NCBI GenBank assembly: GCA_020631735.1
Contig: CM036223.1
Location: forward strand, 11,533,356 to 11,597,355
Direction of reading: 5' to 3'
Source: Saccharum officinarum
Lineage: Eukaryota > Streptophyta > Magnoliopsida > Poales > Poaceae
DNA: 64,000 nt
Under the pieces are notes generated by a model that was not told the origin of the DNA, ran no database searches, and saw nothing but the letters and a program-made list of their open reading frames with translations. Shown here one piece after another: positions 39,423-52,900 of this stretch (position 1 is the first letter of the stretch; every line of letters begins with the position of its first letter). Position numbers and translations under genes: made by a program.

Positions 39423-40562
39423 CTAGCGCCCGGACTCCGGACGAACGTCCGCGTCCGGACACCGGTGCCTGCTGCTCCATTCACGCGCGTCCACGCGCAC
39501 GTAGGAGCCCGCACCCCCCCACGACGCCTCCCCATCCAGACACCCGAGCCCTATCCCGCTTCTCGCCCGCGCCCCCGCTTTCAGCATGCGCATGCTGCGC
39601 GGGGACCGGCTGCGCCCTCCCGATCGGCTTCCGGCGTAAGTTCCCCATGCCGCCCCGAACGTCACCAGCATTGGGAAGAGGAGTATGGGGCGGTGGATGC
39701 CCAGCCGACACCCGAAGGAGAAGACACCGAGGCGAGGCAACAGAAAAGTGACGAGGGAGATGCAACGACTATTTACTTTTTAAACATCGAGATGCAATAC
39801 TTGCAACATACGTCTAAAGGCAGATGAAACACTTAAAACATTCTTCTGAAACACTTAAAAAAAACACCTGAAAAACACTTGAAAACCATTGCAAAACATA
39901 CGCAATATCCAGATAAAACACTTGCAACATATGCGTGAAACATATGTAACATCCAGATAAAAACACACTTACAACATAATCCGAAAGCACAGTGGAAACA
40001 TTGGAAACAGATCTTTGCAACATACGTGTACAACCATTACAACATATGCAATATCTCGATCTACTTTTGCAACATCTGCATGAAACAATTGCAACATACC
40101 TATGAAACACCTGAAACATATGAAACATACGTTTTCAACACATTGCAACACCTCCTTACTGCTTGGGAGAATGGAGGCTCGTCGGCGTGTGGAGTTCGCT
40201 GGAGGCAGCGGCCTGGCGGCGCTTGTCAGTGGGCAGGCGTCATCAGCCACTTGACGCAGCAGGGAGGCATTAGCCACGCGATGCAGCAGGGAGGCATTAG
40301 CCACACGACGCGGCAGGGAGGCAGAGGGCAGCTGCTGCTTAGAGGTGGCCGCGCGCCCGCGCCTGGCAGGCAAGGCCGGCAGTCCGGTGGCCGAACGCTG
40401 CTCCTCGGAGGAGGCACACGAGCAACTAGGAGTAATGAGCGGATAAGAGCGACAAGCGTATTTTTTATTAGAAGATGGGACTTGAGGGGATCGTTGGACC
40501 GGCCCTATGCGCATCTGGAAGACGTGTCCGGACGGGCTAGGACGGACGGACGTCCTGACTAG
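39423..40562 (+). mobile_element. MULE-like non-autonomous element, copy M1
   Basis: About 1.14 kb. The GC-rich left arm starts CTAGCGCCCGGACTCCGGAC and the GC-rich right arm ends, inverted, CTAGTCAGGACGTCCGTCCG. Between them, 39780-40150 is an AT-rich tandem field of GCAACAT and GAAACA words. The same architecture, in reverse orientation, is at 47789-50891. The arms act as imperfect terminal inverted repeats. No transposase is present, and a 9-bp target duplication was not found, so Mutator-like is a tentative class. It ends less than 50 bp before the first SPP-A exon. Confidence 0.6.
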
Positions 40563-40599
40563 CATTATCGTAAATTTAGTTTCCGTTTGATATTTGATT

Positions 40600-40807
40600 G
40601 ATATGATAATGGAAGGCGCCAAGCAGCAGCGGCCAGCGGCAGCAGCATCTGTTCTTTGCGCACTTTGGCCACTTCCCTCCCTCCACTCCCTCCAGAGTCC
40701 AGTCCAGTCCTGATCTCTGTCCAGCGCCTCCAGCCGTCCAGCGGCGCGACGATTCTTCCTCTCCCCGGCCGGAAGCCCCCACACGCCGCCGCCCCTGGAC
40801 GACCCAG
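40600..40807 (+). promoter_or_regulatory. SPP: SPP-A 5' untranslated exon and proximal promoter
   Basis: GC-rich segment ending GACCCAG|GTGAGACC, a strong splice donor at 40808. The matching acceptor is TTTTACAG at 41697-41704 after a CTT-rich tract, 22 bases before the coding start. This implies an 897-bp intron in the 5' UTR. The transcription start was not fixed; no clear TATA box. The MULE-like element M1 forms the immediate upstream DNA. Confidence 0.55.
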
Positions 40808-41726
40808 GTGAGACCCTCCGCCAGTCGGCCGCCCCTTTCCATTATTCAACCTCCGTTTGTCATGTACTTGTGTGGAAGCGCGCGCGCGCTGTTCTTTCCA
40901 TCGTTGACTTCGATCCTCGCGCTCAACCAACGCATTGCGCGATCTCGCCTGCGCCAGTGAATCTGGCCCGTACCGCCGCCCAGATTCGGCCGCGCGCCGC
41001 CGCCGCCATCGCACGGTTCCTTCTCATGGTTGCATTTGTTTGCTCTGCACAAAGCCAAAGCTTGCTCAGCCATTAGATATTTAGATGGCGATCTTGCTAT
41101 TTACTAGCATCTCACATGGGGTGGTATAGGTGTGGGTGTGGGGATAGTCGCTTAGCAGCCGGAAAGGCGGAAACGTGAAACATGGCCAGTTCCTTGTTCT
41201 GCCAACGTCGTTCTAGGAACATTCACGTTTCCATTCTGAGAACATTTATGTTGCCATAGTACAAAAACATTATAAAGTATCGCTCCATGTTCCCGGTCCC
41301 GTTCCCTTCCGTGAACATGGCTGCTATGGATAGATGCATAGAGTTTCCTATATGCTCCACATATACATACGCAGCAGTCAGCAATGCTTATCTCCTCGCC
41401 TTCCTTATCATCAGTAGCTAGGACAGTAGCTTGTGTGGATGGTTGGCCCTGCCTGTCAAAACCAAATGCTGGTACAGACGTACAGTTGCTTCTAACGAAG
41501 TGTATATATTAAGGTGGGAGGAGATACTACCTGTCGATGCAGCCATCCTTTACTTCTTCTTTTTGCCCCCACAAAGCAAGACTTTATCAGTTGTTGACCA
41601 AATGGCAGCTCAAAAATAAGAAGCACATTGTTGTGTTTGCCGTGTTTGTTCAGGGAAGTTTACAGTCAAAATCACTTCTTCTTCTTCTTCCTCCTCTTTT
41701 ACAGCTGAGTAGTGCCAGTCTGCCAG

Positions 41727-44060
<2,334 letters not shown>

Positions 44061-44675
44061 GTTAATTAGTCACTTGCGAAGTGCAGATAGTCATAACACA
44101 TATTTTGTTCAAGTCCAGATAGAATCAAAATGTACTTCCAGACAGGCTCAATGCTCGGTAATTCCATGTACAAGAAAAGATGTTTCACGATTCCTTCTCA
44201 TGAATTTCATGAGATCTATAAATTAGCTGAATCTGTTGCCTCAAAATTGTTCGTGGATTTTCACATGATTCAGTAATACGACCTTGCCTCTCTGTTGCTG
44301 AGTCCTTATGGACAATTAAACTTTGATACCTGGAAAAAAAAAGAAGAGCTGTGTGCAAATTTGCCTAACCTGGTCCATGGTCATTCCCAGAAGTTGCAGC
44401 TTCATTTTGTCTGCAATTCTTATCAGCATTGACCATGTGCCCAAATTACTGCATCATGCAATCGCTGTCGATGGTGGCCTGAATTCCTGCAGGCACAAAT
44501 CATATTCACCTTCTCTTCTTCATTTTTAACATGAAACAAGACATGGCCACTGGTTGACCGAAGGGTAGGTGAAGAATACACGAGGAGCACATTTCTCTTG
44601 TTTGCCATGTTATTCAGGGAACCCAACAGCAGAAACACCCAACATTCCCTGCCAGCAATCTTGGCAAGAGCTTCA
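44061..44675 (+). other. SPP-A to SPP-B spacer
   Basis: 615 bp holding the 3' UTR of SPP-A and the 5' region of SPP-B. TTGTTTGCCATGTTATTCAGGGAA near 44597-44620 resembles the SPP-A 5' UTR near 41634-41660, with small differences, so the duplication unit began upstream of the coding start. No independent gene seen. Confidence 0.6.
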
Positions 44676-47297
44676 ATGGAGAAGCTCAACGCTTCAGCCC
44701 GTCTTATGATTGTCTCGGATCTTGATCAGACCATGGTGCGCAAACCTTCCATTTCTGATGAATCCAGACCATGCTGTGTTCTTCAATGTTTTGGATCATT
44801 TACATGCAGGTTGATCATGATGATCCAGAAGACTTGTCCTTGCTGAGGTTCGAGGCGCTCTGGGAGGCCGAGTTCTCCCATGATTCTCTTCTGATCTTCT
44901 CAACAGGGAGATCGCCAATCAGCTACAATGATTTGAGGAAAAACAAGCCTCTGATCACTCCGGACATCACCATCATGTCTGTGGGGACTGTGATAGCTTA
45001 TGGTGCCGACATGGTTCGTGATGCTGACTGGGAGGAGCATTTGAGCAGCAACTGGGACCGAGATATCGTCGTTGAGGAGGCGGCAAAGTTCCCTCAGCTG
45101 AAGCCTGAGGCAGGTTTCTATCTCGTTGCATGCATTGTCATGTTCGCCTTTTGTTTTGTGCTAGATGCTGAGCTGAATCCTCTGTACGGATACAGCCAGA
45201 GAAGGATCAGGGTCCCCATAAGGTTACATTTTTGGTTGACAACCAAGGTGCTCAGGAAGTAATGCATGCTCTCCCTCACAAGTTGAAGAAACGTGGGGTA
45301 AGATCAATTTTCTTATATTAATATTTCTTTTGACCAAGATATCGTCTATTTTTATTGATATAGCAAAAAGTACATTTTCTTATATTAATATTACTGAGGC
45401 ATTTGCCAGTAGAGCCTTGTTTTGAATTTTCAGCTCTTTTTTTCTGTGAACAGATACATGTAAAAATAATCTTCAGCTATGGTGTGCTTATTGATGTGGT
45501 ACCACAAGGTGCAGGAAAGGGACAGGCTCTTCAGTATTTGCTGAACAAGTTCACTTCGCAGGGGAGAGCACCGAGCAATATTCTTGTTTGTGGTGACTCC
45601 GGAAATGATGCTGAATTATTCAGTGTCCCATCAGTCCATGGCGTCATGGTCAGTAATTTACACAAGAGCTACTCAAACTCTCGGATAAGTTCATTAGTGA
45701 CGATGTTGCAACATCCTTTTGAAACCATGTTCAGGTCAGCAATGCCCAAGAGGAGCTTCTTCAATGGCGCAAAGAAAATGCCATGTATAATCCCAAGATA
45801 ATTCATTCCACTAAGAGATGTGCAGCCGGTATCATGCAAGCTATTGGAAACTTCAAACTAGGACCCAATGTTTCTGCTAGGGATCTTGAACTCCCTCATC
45901 CGAAGTTAGGCATCATCAAGCCTGCAGATGTGGTTGTGAAGTTCTACATTATCTACGAGAAGTGGCGGAGGGCGAACTTCAAAAGTCCTCATCAGTAATA
46001 CAGTACTTGAAAAGCATTGCTGTAAGTACTCCCCTTGTTTAATTTCTTAGAGCAACCTAGTTTTTTTTTAACACATTGGCAGGAGCGCTGCCTTTCAATT
46101 AAGAGAGAAAAAAGAGGTTTATGTACAGAGCAAGGGGCTCGGCCCACCTCAGAAAAGAAATGAAAAGCCAGAGAGAGTAAAAGGATTACAGATCGCCTCT
46201 ATTAATTACCCACTCCCGGATAAAGTCCTTTTACTTCGCAACCTAGTTTTTAAGTTCATTGGCATCATTCTTTTCATATCTGTAATCTCTTTATGAAGTA
46301 GACAATTCAAGTTGGAGTGTGCAGAAGGTAACAATACCTCCAGCCTGTTCGTTTGAGATTATCAGCCAAATCAGCCAGCCAATCAGCAGTGTTTTTTCTC
46401 ACAAAAAATCAGCCAACAGTACTTTCAGCCAGCCAGATCAGCCCAAACGAACAGACTGCTGATCATATTGTACTAGTAATTTGTTCTGACAAAATGTACC
46501 TTTTTCCTGCCTCATATCTGTATTTCTCTCATAATGTCTTACAAGTAATACCTGATCGATTTGTACTAGTAATTTGTTGTCTGACAAAATGTGCATTTTC
46601 CTGCCTCATTGTTTCTTGTGCTTTCTTTAAAGTTTAAGCTGATGATTTTTCTTCTTCTTTTTTAGCATTTGAATGGAACAATTATCCGCCCTTGTGGATT
46701 GGAGCATTCTCTTCATGCATCCATTGATGCACTGCGTTCATGCTATGGTGACAAAAAAGGCAAGAAGTTCCGGGCATGGGTGGACAGACTTGTTACATCA
46801 CCGATGGCGATGGGTACAAATAACTGGTTGATTAAATTTGACTACTGGGAAATGGAAGGTATGCCTCTTCTCATGATGAACTGATTTATGTAGAGTCCAA
46901 TAGTTGTCACTTTGTTCAGCTACCTGCCTGCAATACATTTTCAACATATCATGCTGTGACCTTTCATTTTTCTCTTCTCTGCTTGCCTTTTTTAAATTTA
47001 TTTATTTTTTGTTGGCATCAGCTTCAGTGGTTAGTATTCCTTCTAATTTTAGGTGATGCTCGGTATTGCTGCCGCACAACTCTTCTGCTGAATCTGAAGG
47101 TAAATTCTCTCGATCCTACTGTAATCCTTCACAGTCCCGCGGTTACATGCATATTTGTGTTCATCTAAAAATTCACATAACTTACTATCTGCTTCAACTG
47201 ACAGTCTGACACACCTGAGGGATTGGAGCTGGTACATATCCAAAAGACCTGGGTTGAAGGACACTCTGCAGCAAGTGATCACACATTCATCTTATAA
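44676..47297 (+). CDS. SPP: Sucrose-phosphate phosphatase paralogue SPP-B, one frameshift
   Basis: Same enzyme family and exon plan as SPP-A: 44676-44735, 44810-45109, 45196-45297, 45454-45648, 45735-46021, 46666-46858, 47053-47099, 47205-47297. HAD motifs are intact (DLDQT, STGR, GAGKGQ, GDSGND). Exon 6 is two codons longer than in SPP-A. The second intron again has a GC donor (CCTGAG|GCAGGT). Exon 5 is 287 rather than 288 nt: a G is missing in the run at 45970-45972, which shifts the frame at about residue 298 and gives TAA at 45996. All exons after it fit the original frame. Either a young pseudogene with only the phosphatase domain, or a homopolymer error in an otherwise good gene of 425 residues. 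Intron 5 carries an L1 fragment and a MITE. Confidence 0.88.
46066..46237 (-). mobile_element. 5'-truncated L1-type LINE in SPP-B intron 5
   Basis: A 172-bp insert flanked by the duplication GCAACCTAGTTTTT (46052-46065 and 46238-46251). On the minus strand it ends in an A run preceded by AAAGGCAGCGCTCCTGCC, typical of plant L1 3' ends. It is antisense to the gene. Confidence 0.75.
46341..46458. mobile_element. hAT-like MITE in SPP-B intron 5
   Basis: 118 bp with inverted ends CAGCCTGTTCGTTTGAGATT and (inverted) CAGTCTGTTCGTTTGGGCTG, and an inner CAGCCA-rich arm pair. It can fold into a hairpin over most of its length. Confidence 0.75.
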
Positions 47298-47788
47298 ATC
47301 ACATGGCTATGCGCTCTCAAGAGAGGGCTGGGTGCTACAGGAAATTCCATATATAAAAAATGTTCAATGATTCTATCTCGTCAACTTCATGAGATCCATA
47401 ATAAATAATCTGAATATCTTCCTTCAAATTTCCGTATATAGATTCTCACTTCATTCAAACAATGTCGTCTCCTGCCTCTGTTTTTATAATATTATGAGAG
47501 CTGCAAAAGAATGAAAATCAGAAGAGATGTAAAGAATGTTGTCACTGCACAATAATATCTTTGACATCATTTAGGACTAATTAATCTTTTTTGCGAAAGA
47601 TAGGACTAATTAATCTTAATGTCCTTTGTCTAGAAAGTATATCCCGGTATATTCTTTTGATCCGTATAAAATTAAAACAAAATAGAAAAGCTAAATTATT
47701 TAAATTTAGAAGTTAATACAAAAAATGTCAATACTAAATAAGATATGAATGTAAGGTGCAGAATAAATAGTTTGGAAGACGATAATGA
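47298..47788. other. SPP-B 3' flank
   Basis: AT-rich, presumed 3' UTR and spacer. A small repeat GATAGGACTAATTAATCTT / TTTAGGACTAATTAATCTT occurs near 47570-47618. No gene seen. Confidence 0.5.
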
Positions 47789-48815
47789 TTAGACCGGGCG
47801 TCCGTTCGTCGGGATGAAGCGTGGCCACTCCGCCTCGTTGCTGCCGTCTCCCCACGCCGCGCGCCACGTCCCGCGCCGCTCGCTCCTCGTTCCCGCCCGT
47901 CGCGCGCCCCACCCACGCCCTCGCTCCTCGCTCTTGCCCGCCTTGTGCCCCACCTGCGCTGCTCGCGCCGTCGCGCCCACCGCCCGCCTCTGCTCTCCCC
48001 ATTCTCGCCCTCCCAACCTCTCGGTCTCTCTCGCGTCCGCTGGCAGCAGAGTGCCTCCCCGGGCTCTTTCCTAACCCCAGCGCCATCGGGATGCCTCGCC
48101 GCTGTGGGCGCCGCCGATGGCCGTTGGGCGCACGTGCCGGGCACCTCAAGTCGTCCCTGGCCGAGACAATGGCACCCACGAGCGCGCGGCCGGTGCTGGT
48201 GGTGCTCGCGCGCCGCCGGCTCCCACCCCGACGGCCGGAATCGATCGGCCCTGGCCTCCCCTCCGCGGATGTTGCAAAATTAAGTTTCAAGTGTTTCAGA
48301 TGTTTCAGAGGTATATTGCAAGTGTTTCATATGGATATTGCAAAAGTAGATCGGGATGTTGCACATGTTGCATGTATTTTAAGTGTTTCAGAGGTATGTT
48401 GCAAGCGTTTGTTTAAAATGCTTCATCTGTTTTAGACGTACATTGCAAGCATTTTTATCTGGGTGTTGCATATGTTTTCACACATACTATGTTGTAAGAG
48501 TATGTTTTAAATGTTTCATCTTTTTCAGTCTTATGTTGTGCCAAGTGTTTTAATGTTGGAAGTTGCAAGTGTTTTATCTATATTTGCATATGTTTTATAC
48601 ATATGTTGTAAGGTATGTTCAAAGGTTTCATCTATTTCAGACATATGTTGTATTTAAGTGTTTCATGTTGTTTAGAGAGCCACGGGGACGTGATGAGTGA
48701 TGGGCGCACGGCTTGGGCATTGGGGGACTAGGCGCGGCAAGCCGGGGCCTGCGGATGGGATGAGCCAGGGGCTGGTGACGAGGTGCGTGGCGATTGTGGC
48801 GCATGACGTGCCGGG

Positions 48816-50690
48816 TGAAAGTCCTATGTTTGGTGTTGATAATTAGTGACAATGCCTAAGTACTAATCCTATGCCTAAGTTGTATGTAGCATATGAGGAT
48901 TAGTACATTCCAAGGTTGGTGGCAAGACGGACATGGTGATCATGATGGCTACACTTGGATTTGGACGCAACCCTACGTAATCAAGGCAAAGATATATGCT
49001 TAAGGGTTGTGTTTTAGTAACCAAGACACATAGTGGGTGTGGTTACATTATAGGATAGATAGCCGTACTATAAAGAGGGGAATGACGCGGCTATTGAACT
49101 CCTAAGTGCCTCTAGGTGTGCATTTCATAATCATATGCATTTGGATAGAACTAATAACGCCTCGAAAAATAATTGTGAAAACACTAACACGCTCACACAT
49201 GACGAGATCACTTGGTGGTGTTAGCACGTTTGCGAAGGCGGTGGATTTTGAGCGGTAGAGAGGGTTTGGGGTCCTCTCTCCCTCCCGCCGAGCTTGCGAG
49301 GTGGGATTTAGTGTTTTCAAGGAGTTGAAACGACTTTTTCCACTACGCCGGAAGTCGTAAAAGAAACGGAGGCGAACGGAGGTCACAGAGGTGACCGGAC
49401 GCTGGACCGGACGCGGTCTCTGTTTGACCGGACGCGTTCGGTCAGTGTTCAGCGTTTGCGCGTGTTTCAGTTTTTTGATCAGACGCGGTGGCGCGTCCGG
49501 TCACAGTCGATCGACGCGCGATCGATGAGCCCGTCCGCGTCGATCAGGGAGCTTACTGGACTCCAACCGGACGCTGTGGAACTGTGCGTCCGGTCAGCTT
49601 GACCAGCGCGTCCGGTCCGTTACGGGACCAGCGCGTCCGGTCGAGCTCGCGCGTCGCGTGTCCGGTCGTTGCGTGGAGCGCGTCCGGTCAGTGCTTCGCA
49701 AGCGTAGGCTTTGTGCGATCGGCGCGTCCGGTCAGCGCGACTTCGGCTGTTTCAAGTTTTTAACGGCTATATTCGAAGGGGTACGTCTATAAATACCCGT
49801 TGGTCGGCTCAAGGCTCCATCTCTTGGACTTTTGACATACTTGTGAGCACTTTGAGCTAAGCAACTCCCCTCCCACTCATCTCTCTTGCTTCTTTACATA
49901 TTCGAAGTGAGATTGAGTGATCTAAGTGTATTTGCATTTATGAGATTGCATCTAGTTGGCACTTAGTGGTTAATTTGCTGCGGGATTCTTGTTTCTCTTG
50001 GTGGTTGCCGCCACCTAGACGGCTTGGAGCAGCTTGGAGGCGTTGGCAAGAGTTGGTGATTGTTCTTGGCCACCTCCGGTGATTGTGAGGGGTTTGTGCC
50101 TACCTCGGCGAAGCGCCAGAGGCAACGTTAGTAAATTGCTCGTGTCATTGCAACCTTTTGCCATTTGGTAGGTTCTTGTGGTGCCTTTTGAGAGGCTCAG
50201 TGTGAGACCGATTAGCCACCGAACCACGTGGTGAAGAGGGACACAACGGGAACTAGCGTGCCGGCAAGCACGTGAACCTCAGGATAAATCTTCGTGTCAT
50301 CACTTTCATATTGTGATTGATTGATCCCGGTGTTCGGTTGTCTTGGTATTCATTGTTGATCATATTGGTTGGCTCAATACTTCGCCCCTCGGTGAAACTC
50401 TCCTAACTCAACTCCGCATTACCTTCTTAGTTATCTTTGCTAGCTAGTTAGCTTTGCTAGAGTAGCTCATTTGTGTAGCTTGCTAGTTGTAGTTGTAGTT
50501 ACCTTATCGGTTTGACTTGTGTGTTGAGTGCAAATATACTAGAATTGTGAATTGGTTAGGTGGCTTGCAAACACCCCGTAGGCTAAGAAAAACTCGCATC
50601 TCGCTACTTGTTATATTGATAAACTTGTTAGCTTGTCTTTGTAGAAATTTTTTTAAAAGGCTATTCCCCTCTAGCCATCAAGACCTTTCA
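48816..50690. mobile_element. Solo LTR, family S, copy 2
   Basis: 1,875 bp from TGAAAG to CTTTCA with the perfect 5-bp duplication CCGGG (48811-48815, 50691-50695). It is homologous along its length to 7321-9202, including the palindrome field and the CTAGCC-containing right end. The ends here form a cleaner inverted repeat than in copy 1. Confidence 0.9.
49392..49735. repeat. CCGGACG/CGTCCGG palindrome array in solo LTR 2
   Basis: GCGCGTCCGGTC recurs several times with 15-40 bp spacing, plus opposite-strand GACCGGACGC units at the left. It is more decayed than in copy 1: the head-to-head palindrome has a G-to-T change (GACCGGACGCGTTCGGTC). Confidence 0.85.
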
Positions 50691-51224
50691 CCGGGGGCCT
50701 GCAGGCTGAGCGTTCTCGATCGTCCTTAGCCATTCGTCCTGGCTCTTGGGTCCCGCCCGCGCGAAGAGAGATGAGAGGGTCATCGGGAAGGAGCGGCGGG
50801 CGCAGCGACGAGGCGGGGTGCACGTGTGGGACGGGGCGAATCTAGGCAGATGGGGGCAGGCTGCGCGGGCGTCCGGACATGCGGGCGCTAGCCACGCCGT
50901 TTTGAAGAACAACTTGGCATACCTCACAACACATAATCAGTTAAATTAATACTAGAATTGATACATATTTTGTATATAACTTGAGGTAAAACACAAGATG
51001 AGCTAGAATTGAAATATGAAAGGTTATAAAAAGAGCATAGGCACCTAGAACACTATTCTAACCAAATATACATAAGAATATATTTTTAAATTTGGAGATT
51101 AAAATATATTATAATTTGCTTGATATTTCTAACATCAATCATTTGAGCGTGGAACCATACCAAGGAGTCATCCAGAAGACCACCTGAAAATAGCCCGCGT
51201 CAAAAGGTAATGCGAAAAGAGTAC

Positions 51225-51835
51225 GCACGGACAATAATGGATGTGACAATTATTAAAGAGCACAACATTGTCCAGTGTCCAAGTGACAGTGAAGGCAAAT
51301 AATTCAAGATGCTCCAAAATGCTCGTTGAGTGGCAGTAGAAGCCAGACACATGCATTTGGCGTGATGAGGAGGAGAAGGACGATGAGTATACTAAATAAA
51401 AGAATTAAAACGAGCTCGGCCATCCTCCACGTGGCACTATGTATAAAATGGCAATGAACTAAAAGAAAGTAGTGATTTTCCAAAGGAAACTACTTACGGA
51501 GTACATTCTTTTCGAGAAACCCTAAGCACTTAGCAAAAATCTAGGGGAATTACCTTTCAAGCCTGAGGTGGTCACAAGCAACTCTTTATTCTGTATTACA
51601 ATTGGTGGAATGTGGAGCAAAAGTGGAGGGAGCTTCTTCTCATCTCATAGAGGTGTGTGTAGAAGGAGGTCGTCCTCGAATGCATGCGCCTAGTCTTCTT
51701 TTATAGTCGCTCGACGAGCATTCTAGAGCGTTTTGAATTATTTGCCTTCGCGGTTGTTTAGACACATGGACGGTGCTATGCTCTCTTCAATAATTGTCCC
51801 GGCTATAGTGACACATCCATTATTGCCCTTGCATA
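51225..51835. repeat. Foldback element with ~150-bp arms
   Basis: The left arm (51225-51385) and right arm (51655-51835) are inverted copies: GAAGGCAAATAATTCAA occurs at 51291 and, inverted, at about 51748-51732; ACAATTATT(A/G)AAGAG and GGCAATAATGGATGTG-type words extend the match. Arm identity is roughly 75-80% by eye. The loop is about 270 bp. Class unknown. Confidence 0.65.
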
Positions 51836-52450
51836 TTCCTTGGGAAAAATTCGGTAGGGATGGTCCTCGCCAAAGCACGGTGCGGATGTGCATCTGACGT
51901 TTGAACCATGAGACATCTGATTTACCATGCGTGCAGTTAAAATGATGTGGTGACCCACATATCACCCAAGCAGTTTGCACCACGTCATGGTAGGGATGAT
52001 CCTCACCCATTTTTTTTCCTATTCCTTTTGCATTGTCTTTTGGTGCAGGTTGCTTTCACGTGACTCCTCTGTATGGTCTTGCACGCTCAAATGTTTTTTA
52101 CTATTTGAAGACCAAATACATGTAAGAATGTTTTTTATATTTGCAGTTCCTGGCCGGGGAAGTTTTCTCCATGTCTGGCAATGGCAGGGTGACCCGCTTG
52201 CCGTCCTCCGGCCGCCACAGCCCACAGCAAGCTGCGAGCTTCGCCGGTCCAGCGCCGTTCATCACCCACCCTTGCGGGTGCGGCGTCTCGAAGCAGCGAT
52301 GGTCTTGGAGCAGGCCGCCGATGGTTGCGTTCACCAGACATCGGGCACTGGGCTTGTGATGCTATAGCTGTACTGCAACTGAGACTCGTGGTGCTCGCAC
52401 CTGACGTCGTGCACTAGGAACGGCAGCGCCACCGCCACCATTCGCAGATC
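51836..52450. other. Unassigned region with a short direct repeat
   Basis: GGTAGGGATG(G/A)TCCTC occurs at about 51853 and 51990. A GC-rich stretch at 52145-52370 reads open in several frames and follows a TTTGCAG acceptor-like site, but no family was recognised. Confidence 0.4.
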
Positions 52451-52513
52451 GAGCTGATACACTTTGCACTCTGCAGAGAGTGAGAAGTGAGAACACGTCG
52501 TTCATCCTGTTAG
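52451..52513 (+). pseudogene. Relic of an SPP last exon
   Basis: GAGCTGATACAC matches the SPP-A last exon exactly (44000 region). After a deletion of about 21 bp, the sequence continues as GCAC..TCTGCAGAGAGTGAG, and after an 8-10 bp insertion as ACACG..TTCATCCTGTTAG, paralleling the conserved C-terminus and stop. Order and spacing are conserved, so it looks like a decayed third SPP copy. Only the last exon could be recognised. Confidence 0.5.
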
Positions 52514-52539
52514 TGACAACAGTATACTTATCTCTTCTC

Positions 52540-52800
52540 TTTGAGGCAAAAAAAAAACAAGAAAAAATCTACATAACCCCTAACTATTCAGGGTGGACTA
52601 CTTCACCCCCTAAACTATAAAACGGATTTTCTACTCCCTGAACTTTTCAAAACCGATCAAATAACCCCAAGCGGTTTTAGACGGGGGTTTGCTACAGTGA
52701 CGGTGATTTTGTCTTTTTCTCTTTTATTTATTTCCACTAAAATTTGAAAAAATCATAGTAAATCACAGAAAAATCATAAAATAGAAAATCCATTTTTGTT
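52540..52800. repeat. Dispersed grass repeat, cut by gap
   Basis: AACCCCTAACTATTCAGGGT, CACCCCCTAAACTATAAAAC and TCCCTGAACTTTTCAAAACC are words I associate with abundant grass transposon-end sequence. It runs into the N gap, so class and limits are open. Confidence 0.4.
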
Positions 52801-52900
52801 NNNNNNNNNNNNNNNNNNNNNNNNNNNNNNNNNNNNNNNNNNNNNNNNNNNNNNNNNNNNNNNNNNNNNNNNNNNNNNNNNNNNNNNNNNNNNNNNNNNN
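52801..52900. other. Assembly gap, 100 N
   Basis: Placeholder gap of exactly 100 N. The sequence after it duplicates an interior region 20.7 kb to the left, starting at the very first base. Confidence 0.99.

Larger units (their letters stand above)
47789..50891 (-). mobile_element. MULE-like element copy M2, split by a solo LTR
   Basis: Left end TTAGACCGGGCGTCCGTTCG corresponds to the inverted right end of M1, and the right end inverted, CTAGCGCCCGCATGTCCGGA, corresponds to the left end of M1, so the copy is in the opposite orientation. The AT-rich field of TGTTTCA and TTGCAA words lies at 48268-48680. Without the solo LTR it is about 1.22 kb, close to M1. The GC-rich part 47800-48280 reads open in several frames but shows no recognisable protein. 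Confidence 0.6.

Noticed and set aside
39363..39827. 154-codon plus-strand frame
   Set aside because: Lies in the GC-rich arm of the MULE-like element, Pro/Arg-rich with no family features; open frames exist on both strands here.
39969..40784. 271-codon minus-strand frame with Cys-rich C-terminus
   Set aside because: The Cys/Phe-rich part is the reverse translation of the GCAACAT/GAAACA tandem field, and the rest is GC-rich element arm plus SPP 5' exon.
45110..45114. Alternative GT donor (GCAG|GTTTCT) for SPP-B intron 2
   Set aside because: It would add four bases and break the frame; the GC donor keeps exon 2 at 300 nt as in SPP-A.
47706..48290. 194-codon minus-strand and 204-codon plus-strand frames
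   Set aside because: Both strands open in the same GC-rich element arm; no recognisable domain.
52145..52370. GC-rich exon-like stretch after a TTTGCAG site
   Set aside because: Open in several frames without a recognised protein; kept only as an unassigned region.
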